A stretch of 5,258 bases of DNA from Clostridia bacterium (GTDB lineage: Bacteria; Bacillota; Clostridia; Oscillospirales; QAKW01), in the NCBI GenBank assembly GCA_017442025.1, contig JAFSBD010000103.1:1-5258 (forward strand). Reading direction: 5' to 3'. Made by a program: the position numbers and the translations under genes. The notes below the pieces were generated by a model that searched no databases, was not told the DNA's origin, and worked only from the letters and a program-made list of their open reading frames with translations. Of this stretch, positions 1-4,824 are shown piece by piece; the stretch's first letter is position 1; every line of letters begins with the position of its first letter.

Positions 1-67
1 CGACAACGAGAACAGCTACACCAGCCAGATGGTTCGCACCATCAAGTATTTCGCTGAGCTTGCCTAA
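1..67 (+). CDS. gap: Glyceraldehyde-3-phosphate dehydrogenase, C-terminal end (partial)
   Basis: Only the last 21 residues and the TAA stop are in the window, in the frame beginning at base 2. They read DNENSYTSQMVRTIKYFAEL plus a final alanine. This matches the well-known GAPDH C-terminal motif (W)YDNE-x-SYTxQ(M/L)VRT-x-KYFA, in which the tyrosine and the DNE-x-S segment lie near the catalytic and NAD sites of the tetramer. GAPDH oxidises glyceraldehyde-3-phosphate to 1,3-bisphosphoglycerate in cytosolic glycolysis. In many Firmicutes gap is followed by pgk. Here it is followed at once by an intrinsic terminator, so this gene is the last or only gene of its transcript. The rest lies upstream of the window, so the start and overall integrity cannot be judged. 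The identification rests on a short but very characteristic tail. Confidence 0.88.
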   Translation, partial: DNENSYTSQMVRTIKYFAELA

Positions 68-87
68 GTTCTCGCTTAAAAAGCATC

Positions 88-119
88 AAAAAGGCTGCGC
101 CGATGGCGCAGCCTTTTTT
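88..119 (+). terminator. Intrinsic terminator of gap
   Basis: A perfect 9-bp GC-rich stem, GGCTGCGCC (93-101) and GGCGCAGCC (105-113), closes a 3-nt GAT loop. Six T follow (114-119) and five A precede (88-92), so the stem can be extended by A-T pairs. It lies 20 bases after the gap stop and ahead of the next promoter, so it separates gap from the PPTase gene. Confidence 0.93.
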
Positions 120-123
120 ATAC

Positions 124-152
124 TTGAAGATGGTTTGTTTTTTTGGTATTAT
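124..152 (+). promoter_or_regulatory. Sigma-A-type promoter for the PPTase gene
   Basis: The -35 box TTGAAG (124-129) and the -10 box TATTAT (147-152) are separated by exactly 17 bases. The -10 is preceded by TGG (144-146), the TG-n extended -10 form. Predicted transcription starts near 159, just before the ribosome binding site GAAAGGGGGG (161-170), so the untranslated leader is very short. The assignment is by consensus match only. Confidence 0.7.
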
Positions 153-160
153 ATAAAAAA

Positions 161-170
161 GAAAGGGGGG
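161..170 (+). promoter_or_regulatory. Ribosome binding site of the PPTase gene
   Basis: GAAAGGGGGG ends 7 bases before the ATG at 178. It is a run of six G rather than the usual AGGAGG, but the spacing is right and it fixes the start at 178. Confidence 0.65.
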
Positions 171-177
171 TATCTGC

Positions 178-750
178 ATGGAATGGATGGTTTGCTCAGT
201 TCGCGAATTTGATGCAAAAGAGCGGGCAATGGCCTGGGCGATGATGGCGGAAACGCGCAAAGCTGCCCTTGCGCGGATCGGCAAAAAAGAGCGGGTTGAA
301 GCTTCGATCCTGGGCGAATGGATGGCCAGGGAACTGCTCTCAAAATATAGCGGAATGCCCAAGGATCAAATCCACCTGGCCCGCACCCCCAAGGGCAAGC
401 CCTATGCAGAAAACCTGCCTCTTCATTTTAATATCAGCCATTCGGGCCAATGGGTTTCCTGCGCGGTCAGCAATCGCCCCATCGGTATCGATATTGAGGC
501 GGTGCGGCCGCTGGATCTGAAGCTGGCCACCCGCATCTGCTCCCCCCAAGACCTCAACTATTTTATTAAGGAGCGCACCTTCCTGGGTAGGCAACGCCGC
601 CTTTATGAGATCTTTACCGCCAAGGAGGCCTATTTCAAAGCCAAGGGCACCGGCATTATCAATCTGCAAGGGGTCTCCCTCGCAGATCTGCAGCCCCGCC
701 TTTTGCAACTCCTCCGCCCCGATTATATCTTATCCATCTATCAAGAGTAA
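178..750 (+). CDS. 4'-phosphopantetheinyl transferase, Sfp superfamily
   Basis: This 190-residue cytosolic enzyme is predicted to move the 4'-phosphopantetheine arm of coenzyme A onto a serine of an acyl- or peptidyl-carrier protein. The family motifs occur in order. PKGKPY is at 71-76 and HFNISHSGQWV at 83-93 (the substrate/CoA region). GIDIE at 103-107 has Asp105 and Glu107 as expected Mg2+ ligands. FTAKEAYFKAKGTG at 146-159 has Glu150 of the KEA motif. The length is somewhat below that of B. subtilis Sfp, mostly because of a short C-terminus, and resembles compact stand-alone PPTases. The ATG at 178 is chosen because GGGGGG lies 7 bases upstream; the in-frame ATG at 187 has no better site. 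The gene stands alone between two terminators with its own promoter. No carrier protein, polyketide or peptide synthetase gene is in view, so its partner could be fatty-acid ACP or a secondary-metabolite carrier, and I cannot say which. Confidence 0.92.
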   Translation: MEWMVCSVREFDAKERAMAWAMMAETRKAALARIGKKERVEASILGEWMARELLSKYSGMPKDQIHLARTPKGKPYAENLPLHFNISHSGQWVSCAVSNRPIGIDIEAVRPLDLKLATRICSPQDLNYFIKERTFLGRQRRLYEIFTAKEAYFKAKGTGIINLQGVSLADLQPRLLQLLRPDYILSIYQE

Positions 751-786
751 AGAAACAGCCGAGCTTAAAGCTCGGCTGTTTCTTTA
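748..786. terminator. Shared bidirectional terminator between convergent genes
   Basis: A perfect 17-bp inverted repeat pairs 748-764 with 770-786 around a 5-nt TTAAA loop. The core GCCGAGC/GCTCGGC is flanked by an A-rich left arm and a T-rich right arm, so each strand reads out into a U-rich tract (GTTTCTTTA). The left arm begins with the TAA stop of the PPTase gene (748-750) and the right arm ends with the complement of the gerW TAA stop (784-786). One hairpin therefore serves both transcripts and contains both stop codons. Confidence 0.88.
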
Positions 787-1149
787 CTCTTCTTTCTTCT
801 TTTTGATGGTGGAAATAACCGTATCCACCAAGTCGGCGATGGGGGAAGGTTCGCTTACCTCCACGCTGATGGTGCGTACCTCTTTACCGTCGATCACCAA
901 AAAGCTGACGGGAGTGCGGCTGACCTTCGCACCGCCGCCTGCGGGATGCTTGCTTTTCTTGCGGCCGTTATCCTCCAGATCGGCACCGCCGCCCGCAAAG
1001 CCGACCGAAAGCTTGGAGATGGGGATAATGGTTACCCCATCCTTTTCAATGGGCTCACCCAGAACGGTATTTTCCTTGGAAAGTGCCATCGTCTGCTCTG
1101 CCACAAAGGACAAAACATTCATCAAATTTCCTTGATTTTTCTGTTCCAT
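784..1149 (-). CDS. gerW: Sporulation protein GerW/YtfJ family
   Basis: This 121-residue protein carries the GerW (YtfJ) family signature. There is an N-terminal helical segment with a conserved Asn-Thr-Val (about 10-30), followed by GEPIEKDGVTIIPISKLSVG (31-50). Next is a glycine-rich stretch FAGGGADLED (51-60), a second one PAGGGAKVSRTPVSFLVIDG (69-88), and a lysine/glutamate tail. The family is found in spore formers, and in B. subtilis GerW is needed for proper germination; its biochemical role is not established. There is no signal peptide or membrane segment, so it should be cytosolic in the cell where it is made. The ATG is preceded by GAGGGCGG, which overlaps the TGA of the upstream DUF2953 gene (10-base gap), consistent with one transcript and translational coupling. 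The lysine-rich linker (64-67) between the glycine patches and the short tail are ordinary variation. Confidence 0.9.
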   Translation of the reverse strand: MEQKNQGNLMNVLSFVAEQTMALSKENTVLGEPIEKDGVTIIPISKLSVGFAGGGADLEDNGRKKSKHPAGGGAKVSRTPVSFLVIDGKEVRTISVEVSEPSPIADLVDTVISTIKKKKEE

Positions 1150-1159
1150 TCTACCGCCC

Positions 1160-1798
1160 TCAAACTTCCTTTTCTAAATTCTTCATAATAATATGGACCA
1201 ACACCCGCGCCAGATGCCAGATATGCACCCGCACGCCCAGATCCATCTCAAAGAGGCTATCCTCCCGATCAAAATCCCAGGTGATCCGCAGGTCGATCAC
1301 CCGCGTCGCGATATCCGCCGCCGATTGCAGGTAGCTGATAAAGGGATAAAGGATGGCGCAGGCTGTGCCGTATTCCAAGGCGGCATCCTCCCCGCCGCTG
1401 ACGGAAACAAACTTGCACCGAATTACCTTGCACCGCCGCACCAGCCAAAAGACCCGATCCAAAAGCATCTGCACCGTTTCGAGGGTGCTCGAAAGGGTCT
1501 CCGCCGCCCCTTGCTCTTCCAGGGCGGAGCGGAGCGTCTCGCCGCTTTCCAGATGGGGAAAACCCAACAGCCGCTTGATCAGCCGCGCGGCATCGCCGCC
1601 GCTTTTTTGCTTCTCTTTTTTAGGCTTTTCGGCATCGGGCGAGCCGCCTCCCAAGGGGATGCCCAGAATGCGAACAAAAACGCCCAGCCCCTTTTGCGGC
1701 TCGAACCGAAAAAACAAATCCACCGGCAATGCCAAAAAAAGCAATAGGAGCACCACCAAGACCGCAACTACGATCCCTATGATCTTCAAAACGATCAT
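1160..1798 (-). CDS. DUF2953 domain-containing membrane protein (YtfI-like)
   Basis: With the start at 1798 the product has 212 residues. Residues 2-25 form a strongly hydrophobic membrane anchor rich in I, V and L. A charged lysine-rich linker follows at about 57-75, then a soluble region. Residues about 110-160 (LLDRVFWLVRRCKVIRCKF, then GGEDAALEYGTACAILYPFI) match what I know of the DUF2953 family, including the aromatic/arginine-rich strand and the GxAxAxLYP-like pattern. The family has no proven function. In Bacillus and Clostridia it sits directly upstream of gerW/ytfJ, as here, which implies a shared sporulation role. A more distal ATG at 1825 is possible in the same frame (221 residues). 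It has no Shine-Dalgarno and would coincide with the predicted transcription start, whereas the ATG at 1798 has GGGAGGG six bases upstream. Confidence 0.82.
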   Translation of the reverse strand: MIVLKIIGIVVAVLVVLLLLFLALPVDLFFRFEPQKGLGVFVRILGIPLGGGSPDAEKPKKEKQKSGGDAARLIKRLLGFPHLESGETLRSALEEQGAAETLSSTLETVQMLLDRVFWLVRRCKVIRCKFVSVSGGEDAALEYGTACAILYPFISYLQSAADIATRVIDLRITWDFDREDSLFEMDLGVRVHIWHLARVLVHIIMKNLEKEV

Positions 1799-1804
1799 GG
1801 CCAG

Positions 1805-1811
1805 CCCTCCC
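1805..1811 (-). promoter_or_regulatory. Ribosome binding site deciding the DUF2953 start
   Basis: On the minus strand GGGAGGG lies 6 bases before the ATG whose first base is 1798. No such site precedes the upstream in-frame ATG pair at 1825/1822, which favours the shorter 212-residue product. Confidence 0.8.
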
Positions 1812-1831
1812 GTTAAAATCATCATATATTT

Positions 1832-1860
1832 ATTTTACCACTTAACGGCATCAAATTCAA
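1832..1860 (-). promoter_or_regulatory. Sigma-A-type promoter for the DUF2953-gerW operon
   Basis: On the minus strand the -35 box TTGAAT (1860-1855) and the -10 box TAAAAT (1837-1832) are 17 bases apart, and TGG (1840-1838) gives an extended -10. The predicted transcript starts near 1825, leaving about 27 bases of leader with the Shine-Dalgarno. It has the same architecture as the promoter at 124-152. I saw no clear forespore (sigma-F/G) pattern. A second exact TATAAT lies at 1873-1868 but has no -35 partner. Confidence 0.65.
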
Positions 1861-1877
1861 TATATTTATTATAAGAT

Positions 1878-1970
1878 CGCTGAAATGGGCGATCTTTCCG
1901 TTTTTTTGATCTCGACGTATCGACATACGTCTTCGCTCAAAGAAAACGAAAATCTCATCCCATTTGAACG
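1878..1970 (-). repeat. Palindromic intergenic repeat, copy 1 (reverse orientation)
   Basis: This 93-bp unit, when reverse-complemented, matches copy 3 (2196-2287) at roughly 80% by eye with a single 1-base gap. Its ends CGCTGAAATGGG and CCCATTTGAACG are imperfect inverted repeats. At the centre is a perfect 7-bp hairpin, GACGTAT (1914-1920), loop CGAC, ATACGTC (1925-1931). The 12-base core GTATGTCGATAC, read on the minus strand, is identical in all three copies. No coding potential is evident. The unit lies just upstream of the DUF2953 promoter. Confidence 0.85.
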
Positions 1971-2007
1971 ACCTTAGAGAAGTAAGCAACAGTTTGTGAA
2001 AAAAATG

Positions 2008-2032
2008 AAAAAGAGACCTTGCGGTCTCTTTT
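2008..2032. terminator. Intrinsic terminator hairpin T1 (second in line after asd)
   Basis: AAAAGAGACC (2009-2018), loop TTGC, GGTCTCTTTT (2023-2032) form a perfect 10-bp stem whose outer part is A/T. It can therefore end transcription on either strand. The 25 bases 2008-2032 are identical to 2148-2172. On the minus strand it would back up T2 and keep asd readthrough out of the DUF2953-gerW operon. Confidence 0.82.
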
Positions 2033-2070
2033 AATCATTTTATAAAACCAGCTCGCTCCTTTGGCTTGAT

Positions 2071-2142
2071 CGCTCAAATCGGATGCAGGTTTCGATTTCT
2101 CGCGCCGAAGGCGTATGTCGATACGGCGAAGCGGAAAAAAGC
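2071..2142 (+). repeat. Palindromic intergenic repeat, copy 2 (right arm missing)
   Basis: This copy aligns without gaps to copy 3 at a fixed offset of 125 bases, from CGCTCAAAT at the left end through the shared core GTATGTCGATAC (2113-2124). Identity is roughly 70%. The central stem is CGTAT/ATACG, with one G-G mismatch in the next pair but one. Past about 2135 the similarity fades and the right terminal arm CCCATTT is absent; the T2 terminator stands in its place. It is therefore a truncated or decayed copy. Confidence 0.78.
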
Positions 2143-2147
2143 ACTAA

Positions 2148-2172
2148 AAAAAGAGACCTTGCGGTCTCTTTT
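2148..2172. terminator. Intrinsic terminator hairpin T2 (first in line after asd)
   Basis: AAAAGAGACC (2149-2158), loop TTGC, GGTCTCTTTT (2163-2172), is an exact duplicate of T1 placed 140 bases away. It is preceded by a run of seven A, giving a long U tract on the minus strand. It is the first terminator met by transcripts leaving asd (stop at 2289), after copy 3 of the repeat. Confidence 0.87.
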
Positions 2173-2193
2173 CTTTTAATTATCATCAAACAA

Positions 2194-2289
2194 ACCGTTC
2201 AAATGGGATGGATTTTTCGATTTCTTTGGGTGAAGCTGTATGTCGATACAGCGAGAACGAAAAATCGGAAAGGCGCCCATTTCAACGGT
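2194..2289 (+). repeat. Palindromic intergenic repeat, copy 3 (most complete)
   Basis: Three nested stems can be drawn. The outer pair is 2194-2207 with 2276-2289 (ACCGTT-AAATGGG against CCCATTT-AACGGT, 13 of 14 paired). The middle pair is GATTTTTCG (2211-2219) with CGAAAAATC (2258-2266), perfect. The inner pair is GCTGTAT (2235-2241), loop GTCG, ATACAGC (2246-2252), perfect. The right end overlaps the last base of the asd stop codon, so on the minus strand the asd message runs straight into this structure. Confidence 0.87.
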
Positions 2290-3278
2290 TATAACAACTC
2301 TGCAATCTGAATAGCATTGGTTGCTGCGCCCTTGCGTACCTGATCCCCGCAGCACCAGATCTGCAGACCGCACTCATCGGTGAGATCCTTGCGGATACGG
2401 CCGACAAAGACGAGATCCTGATCGGTGGTATCAAGGGGCATGGGATACTTTTTATTATTGAGATCGTCCACCAGCTTACAACCGGGGGCAGAGGCGATGA
2501 TCTTTTGCGCATCCTCCACGCTGATGGGCTTTTCGGTCTTAACGGTAACGGAGATGGAATGGCTGCGAACAACGGGGACACGAATGCAGGTGCAGTTGAC
2601 CAGCAATTCGGGCAGATGCATGATCTTGCGGCCCTCGTTTTGCATCTTCATTTCCTCGGAGGTATAGCCCTCGAAGGCTTCGCCGCCGATCTGGGGAATG
2701 AGGTTATAAGCGATCTGATAGGGGAATACGTTGGTTTCAAAATCCTCGCCCTTAGCAACAGCGTTGACCTGATCCATCAGTTCCACAGGGCCTGCGGCAC
2801 CTGCGCCGGAGACCGCCTGATAGGTGGAGGCGATCATGGTCTTGATGGGGCTGAGCTTATTCAGCGCGTTGACCGCGGTGATGGTGATGATGGTGGAGCA
2901 GTTGGGGTTGGAGATGATGCCCTTATGGTTTTTGGCATCCTCGGCATTGACCTCGGGAACGATCAGGGGAACATCGGGATCCATGCGGAATGCGCTGGAG
3001 TTATCGACAAATACCGCACCTGCCGCAACAATGGCGGGAGCCAGGCGCTTGGCCAGATCATTGGAGGCCGCACCTAAAACAATGTCCATCCCCTCGAAGG
3101 CGTTTTCATCGGCCAATTCAACGGCGATATTCTCGCCCTTAAAGGGGATCAGCTTCCCCACGCTCCGCTCGCTGGCCAGCAGCTTGAGCTTGCCGATGGG
3201 AAAATTCCGCTCTTCCAATACCTTCAACATCTCGCGGCCCACCGCACCGGTGGCACCCAGAATGGCTACATTTTTCAT
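2289..3278 (-). CDS. asd: Aspartate-semialdehyde dehydrogenase
   Basis: This enzyme reduces 4-aspartyl phosphate with NADPH to aspartate semialdehyde, the branch point for lysine/diaminopimelate and for homoserine. The 329-residue length is usual for bacterial Asd. Visible features are the N-terminal dinucleotide fold with GATGAVG (8-14) and SNPNCST with the catalytic nucleophile Cys127. STYQAVSGAG (151-160) carries the substrate-side Gln154, RVPVVRSHS carries His240 (the acid/base residue), and the dimer/cofactor tail is GDQVRKGAATNAIQIAE (311-327). The first-domain segment VLGAASND (67-74) replaces the common FSAG pattern, which I believe is a clostridial variant rather than a defect. The ATG at 3278 is chosen: AAGGAG lies 9 bases upstream and the product begins MKNVAILGATGAVG as the family does. 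A longer TTG start at 3305 lacks support. It follows lysC in the same direction after a 215-base structured spacer. Confidence 0.96.
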   Translation of the reverse strand: MKNVAILGATGAVGREMLKVLEERNFPIGKLKLLASERSVGKLIPFKGENIAVELADENAFEGMDIVLGAASNDLAKRLAPAIVAAGAVFVDNSSAFRMDPDVPLIVPEVNAEDAKNHKGIISNPNCSTIITITAVNALNKLSPIKTMIASTYQAVSGAGAAGPVELMDQVNAVAKGEDFETNVFPYQIAYNLIPQIGGEAFEGYTSEEMKMQNEGRKIMHLPELLVNCTCIRVPVVRSHSISVTVKTEKPISVEDAQKIIASAPGCKLVDDLNNKKYPMPLDTTDQDLVFVGRIRKDLTDECGLQIWCCGDQVRKGAATNAIQIAELL

Positions 3279-3287
3279 AAATATATT

Positions 3288-3293
3288 CTCCTT
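3288..3293 (-). promoter_or_regulatory. Ribosome binding site deciding the asd start
   Basis: On the minus strand AAGGAG lies 9 bases before the ATG beginning at 3278. It lies inside the longer frame that would start at TTG 3305, so that longer frame would have to be translated across this site. The family N-terminus agrees with 3278. Confidence 0.85.
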
Positions 3294-3304
3294 AACCAAA
3301 TTCA

Positions 3305-3334
3305 AAAATACACTTAATTTTCAATTTACTTCAA
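3305..3334 (-). promoter_or_regulatory. Possible promoter for asd
   Basis: On the minus strand TTGAAG (3334-3329) and TATTTT (3310-3305) are 18 bases apart in the AT-rich stretch just ahead of the asd ribosome binding site. The -10 is a weak match, so this is tentative. asd may instead be read through from lysC. No lysine (L-box) or T-box leader pattern was seen in the spacer. Confidence 0.3.
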
Positions 3335-3378
3335 AATGTGTTTATTCGAAACGATGCTTCTGCCGACGAATACATTTT
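3333..3378. repeat. AT-rich inverted repeat (bulged stem) in the lysC-asd spacer
   Basis: AAAATG (3333-3338) plus TATTCG (3343-3348) pair with CGAATA (3367-3372) plus CATTTT (3373-3378). This gives 12 base pairs interrupted by a 4-base bulge (TGTT) and an 18-base loop. It could act as an RNA hairpin in the asd leader or a lysC 3' end. There is no clean T tract after it, so I do not call it a terminator. Confidence 0.55.
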
Positions 3379-3384
3379 GGATGA

Positions 3385-3444
3385 TTTTTGCTTATTTTGC
3401 CTGCAGTTGGGATTTGTTCCCTACAAAGGCGAAATGAGCGAAAA
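3385..3444 (+). repeat. Long hairpin in the lysC-asd spacer
   Basis: TTTTTGCTTATTTTGCC (3385-3401) pairs with GGCGAAATGAGCGAAAA (3428-3444) over 17 consecutive positions. Fourteen are Watson-Crick and three are G-U wobbles if the RNA is copied from the plus-strand sense; in minus-strand RNA the three become A-C mismatches. The 26-base loop holds a small GGGA/TCCC hairpin (3409-3412 with 3418-3421). An alternative pairing of GGCG (3428-3431) with CGCC (3446-3449) would compete with the long stem. I do not recognise a known RNA family. Confidence 0.68.
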
Positions 3445-3493
3445 GCGCCAAAAGGGATCGGCGGAAGGGGCGTTGGCTTCGGATCAACACATT

Positions 3494-4810
3494 TTATTTA
3501 ACAAAGCTGTTATATAATACGCGAATGGCGTTTGCATAATCCTTATTATCGATGCCGACGATGATATTCATCTCATCGGGGCCTTGGGAGATCATGCGGA
3601 TGCTGATCCCGTTTTCGCCCAGGCGGGCAAAGATCCGGCCGGAAACGCCGGCGCGGAAGGCCATCTTTCGACCCACCGCCGCAACGATGGCGATCTGATC
3701 ATGCACCTTAATATTATTGGGCTTGATCTTCTTTTGAAGTTCGCCCAGCATGGAATAGAGGCAGGAAGAAACCTTGGCGGAATCCACCACCAGCGAAACG
3801 GTATCCAATCCCGAAGGGACATATTCCACAGGGATGTTATGATCCTCAAAGACCTCCAGAATGCGGCGCAACTCGCCCACTGCAGAGGAAAGGCCGATCT
3901 TGGTGAGGGTAATAATGGAATGATCCTTTTTGCCGGCGATACCGGTGATGAACCGATGCTCCATATCCATGGAATCATCAAAGCTTTCCATGATCATGGT
4001 GCCGGGATGGTCGGGTTCGTTGGTATTGCGGATATTGAGGGGGATCTTCTTTTCCCGTACCGGATAGATGGTTCCCTCATGGAGCACCTGCGCACCCGCA
4101 TGGCTGAGCTCGCGGAGTTCACTATAGGTAACCCGATCGATGGGCTGGGGATCCTCCACAATGCGGGGATCGGCCATCAGGATACCTGAAACGTCGGTCC
4201 AGTTTTCGTAAACATCCGCATCCAGCGCGGCCGCCGCAAGGGCACCGGTGATATCCGAGCCGCCGCGGGTGAGGGTCTGGATCTGGCCATCGGGCATCAC
4301 CCCATAGAAACCGGGAATGACCACCTTGCGCCCCTCGGCCTCCCGCCGCAAAGCGGCATAGGATTCCTCTTGGTCGATGGTTCCGTCATAGCGGAACTTC
4401 AGCCAATGGGCGGCATCGACGAAATCGAAGCCCAGATAATCCGCCATCAGCAAAGCCGAAAGATACTCGCCCCGAGAGGCCAGCTCCTCTTCACTCATGC
4501 CGGAGATCAGCTTTTTGCGGATCTGCTCTAAATGGGACTCGATATCAATCTTCAGCCCCAGATCCTCTTTGATGCCCTTATAGCGATCGGCGATCATGCC
4601 GAAGACCGATTCAAAGGACACCCCATATTGGACATGGGCGTGGCAGAGATAAAGCAGGTCGGTGATCTTATGATCCTCCTTAAACCGCTTGCCCGCCGCG
4701 GAAACGACCACCACCCTGCGGGTGGGATCGGCTTCCACGATCGCCCGAACCTTTTTATATTGGATCGCATCCGCCATGGAGGATCCGCCGAATTTTAAAA
4801 CCTTTAACAT
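3494..4810 (-). CDS. lysC: Aspartate kinase with two C-terminal ACT domains
   Basis: This enzyme phosphorylates aspartate with ATP to give 4-aspartyl phosphate, the first committed step toward lysine, threonine and methionine. Of its 438 residues, the kinase domain (about 1-275) shows KFGGSS (6-11), VVVVSAAGK (33-41), SRGEYLSA (112-119, with the substrate-binding Arg/Glu), TRGGSDITG (181-189) and WTDVSGILMADPR (204-216). The regulatory part has one ACT domain at about 298-365 (with VPSGLDTVSLVVD) and a second at about 372-438 (ISIRMISQGPDEMNIIVG). It is a full monofunctional enzyme and looks closest to the YclM/ThrD class of Firmicutes kinases, so threonine and/or lysine feedback is plausible, but the effector cannot be read from sequence. 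The ATG at 4810 has GAGG with a 6-base gap to the start and lies 14 bases after the hom stop, indicating a hom-lysC operon. Confidence 0.96.
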   Translation of the reverse strand: MLKVLKFGGSSMADAIQYKKVRAIVEADPTRRVVVVSAAGKRFKEDHKITDLLYLCHAHVQYGVSFESVFGMIADRYKGIKEDLGLKIDIESHLEQIRKKLISGMSEEELASRGEYLSALLMADYLGFDFVDAAHWLKFRYDGTIDQEESYAALRREAEGRKVVIPGFYGVMPDGQIQTLTRGGSDITGALAAAALDADVYENWTDVSGILMADPRIVEDPQPIDRVTYSELRELSHAGAQVLHEGTIYPVREKKIPLNIRNTNEPDHPGTMIMESFDDSMDMEHRFITGIAGKKDHSIITLTKIGLSSAVGELRRILEVFEDHNIPVEYVPSGLDTVSLVVDSAKVSSCLYSMLGELQKKIKPNNIKVHDQIAIVAAVGRKMAFRAGVSGRIFARLGENGISIRMISQGPDEMNIIVGIDNKDYANAIRVLYNSFVK

Positions 4811-4824
4811 AATTTTCCTCTATA

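Noticed and set aside
1799..1825. Nine-codon extension of the DUF2953 protein from an ATG at 1825
   Set aside because: No Shine-Dalgarno precedes it and the predicted transcript begins at about the same base; the ATG at 1798 has GGGAGGG at good spacing.
1868..1873. Exact TATAAT on the minus strand as a second promoter for the DUF2953 operon
   Set aside because: No -35 match is found at 16-18 bases; the TTGAAT/TAAAAT pair downstream is much better.
1873..1907. Plus-strand terminator-like hairpin (AAGATCGC/GCGATCTT followed after a few bases by seven T)
   Set aside because: No plus-strand gene lies upstream, the stem is short with an 8-base loop, and it overlaps the end of repeat copy 1, whose palindrome explains most of the symmetry.
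1878..2289. CRISPR-like array
   Set aside because: The units differ in orientation and length, are imperfect, are long palindromes rather than short direct repeats, and have no regular spacers or cas genes nearby.
2083..2310. Plus-strand open frame of 75 codons across the repeat region
   Set aside because: It runs through copies 2 and 3 of the palindromic repeat and terminator T2, has no convincing ribosome binding site, and its low-complexity sequence resembles no protein I know.
3279..3305. Nine-codon N-terminal extension of asd from a TTG at 3305
   Set aside because: The ribosome binding site AAGGAG lies within the extension and the family N-terminus starts at the ATG at 3278.
2505..3384. 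Long plus-strand open frames opposite asd, and similar ones opposite lysC, DUF2953 and gerW
   Set aside because: They are antisense shadows of genes with full family motifs on the minus strand, and have no motifs or plausible start sites of their own.
3279..3493. Lysine riboswitch or T-box leader upstream of asd
   Set aside because: None of the conserved sequence blocks of the L-box or T-box could be found on the minus strand; only simple hairpins are present.
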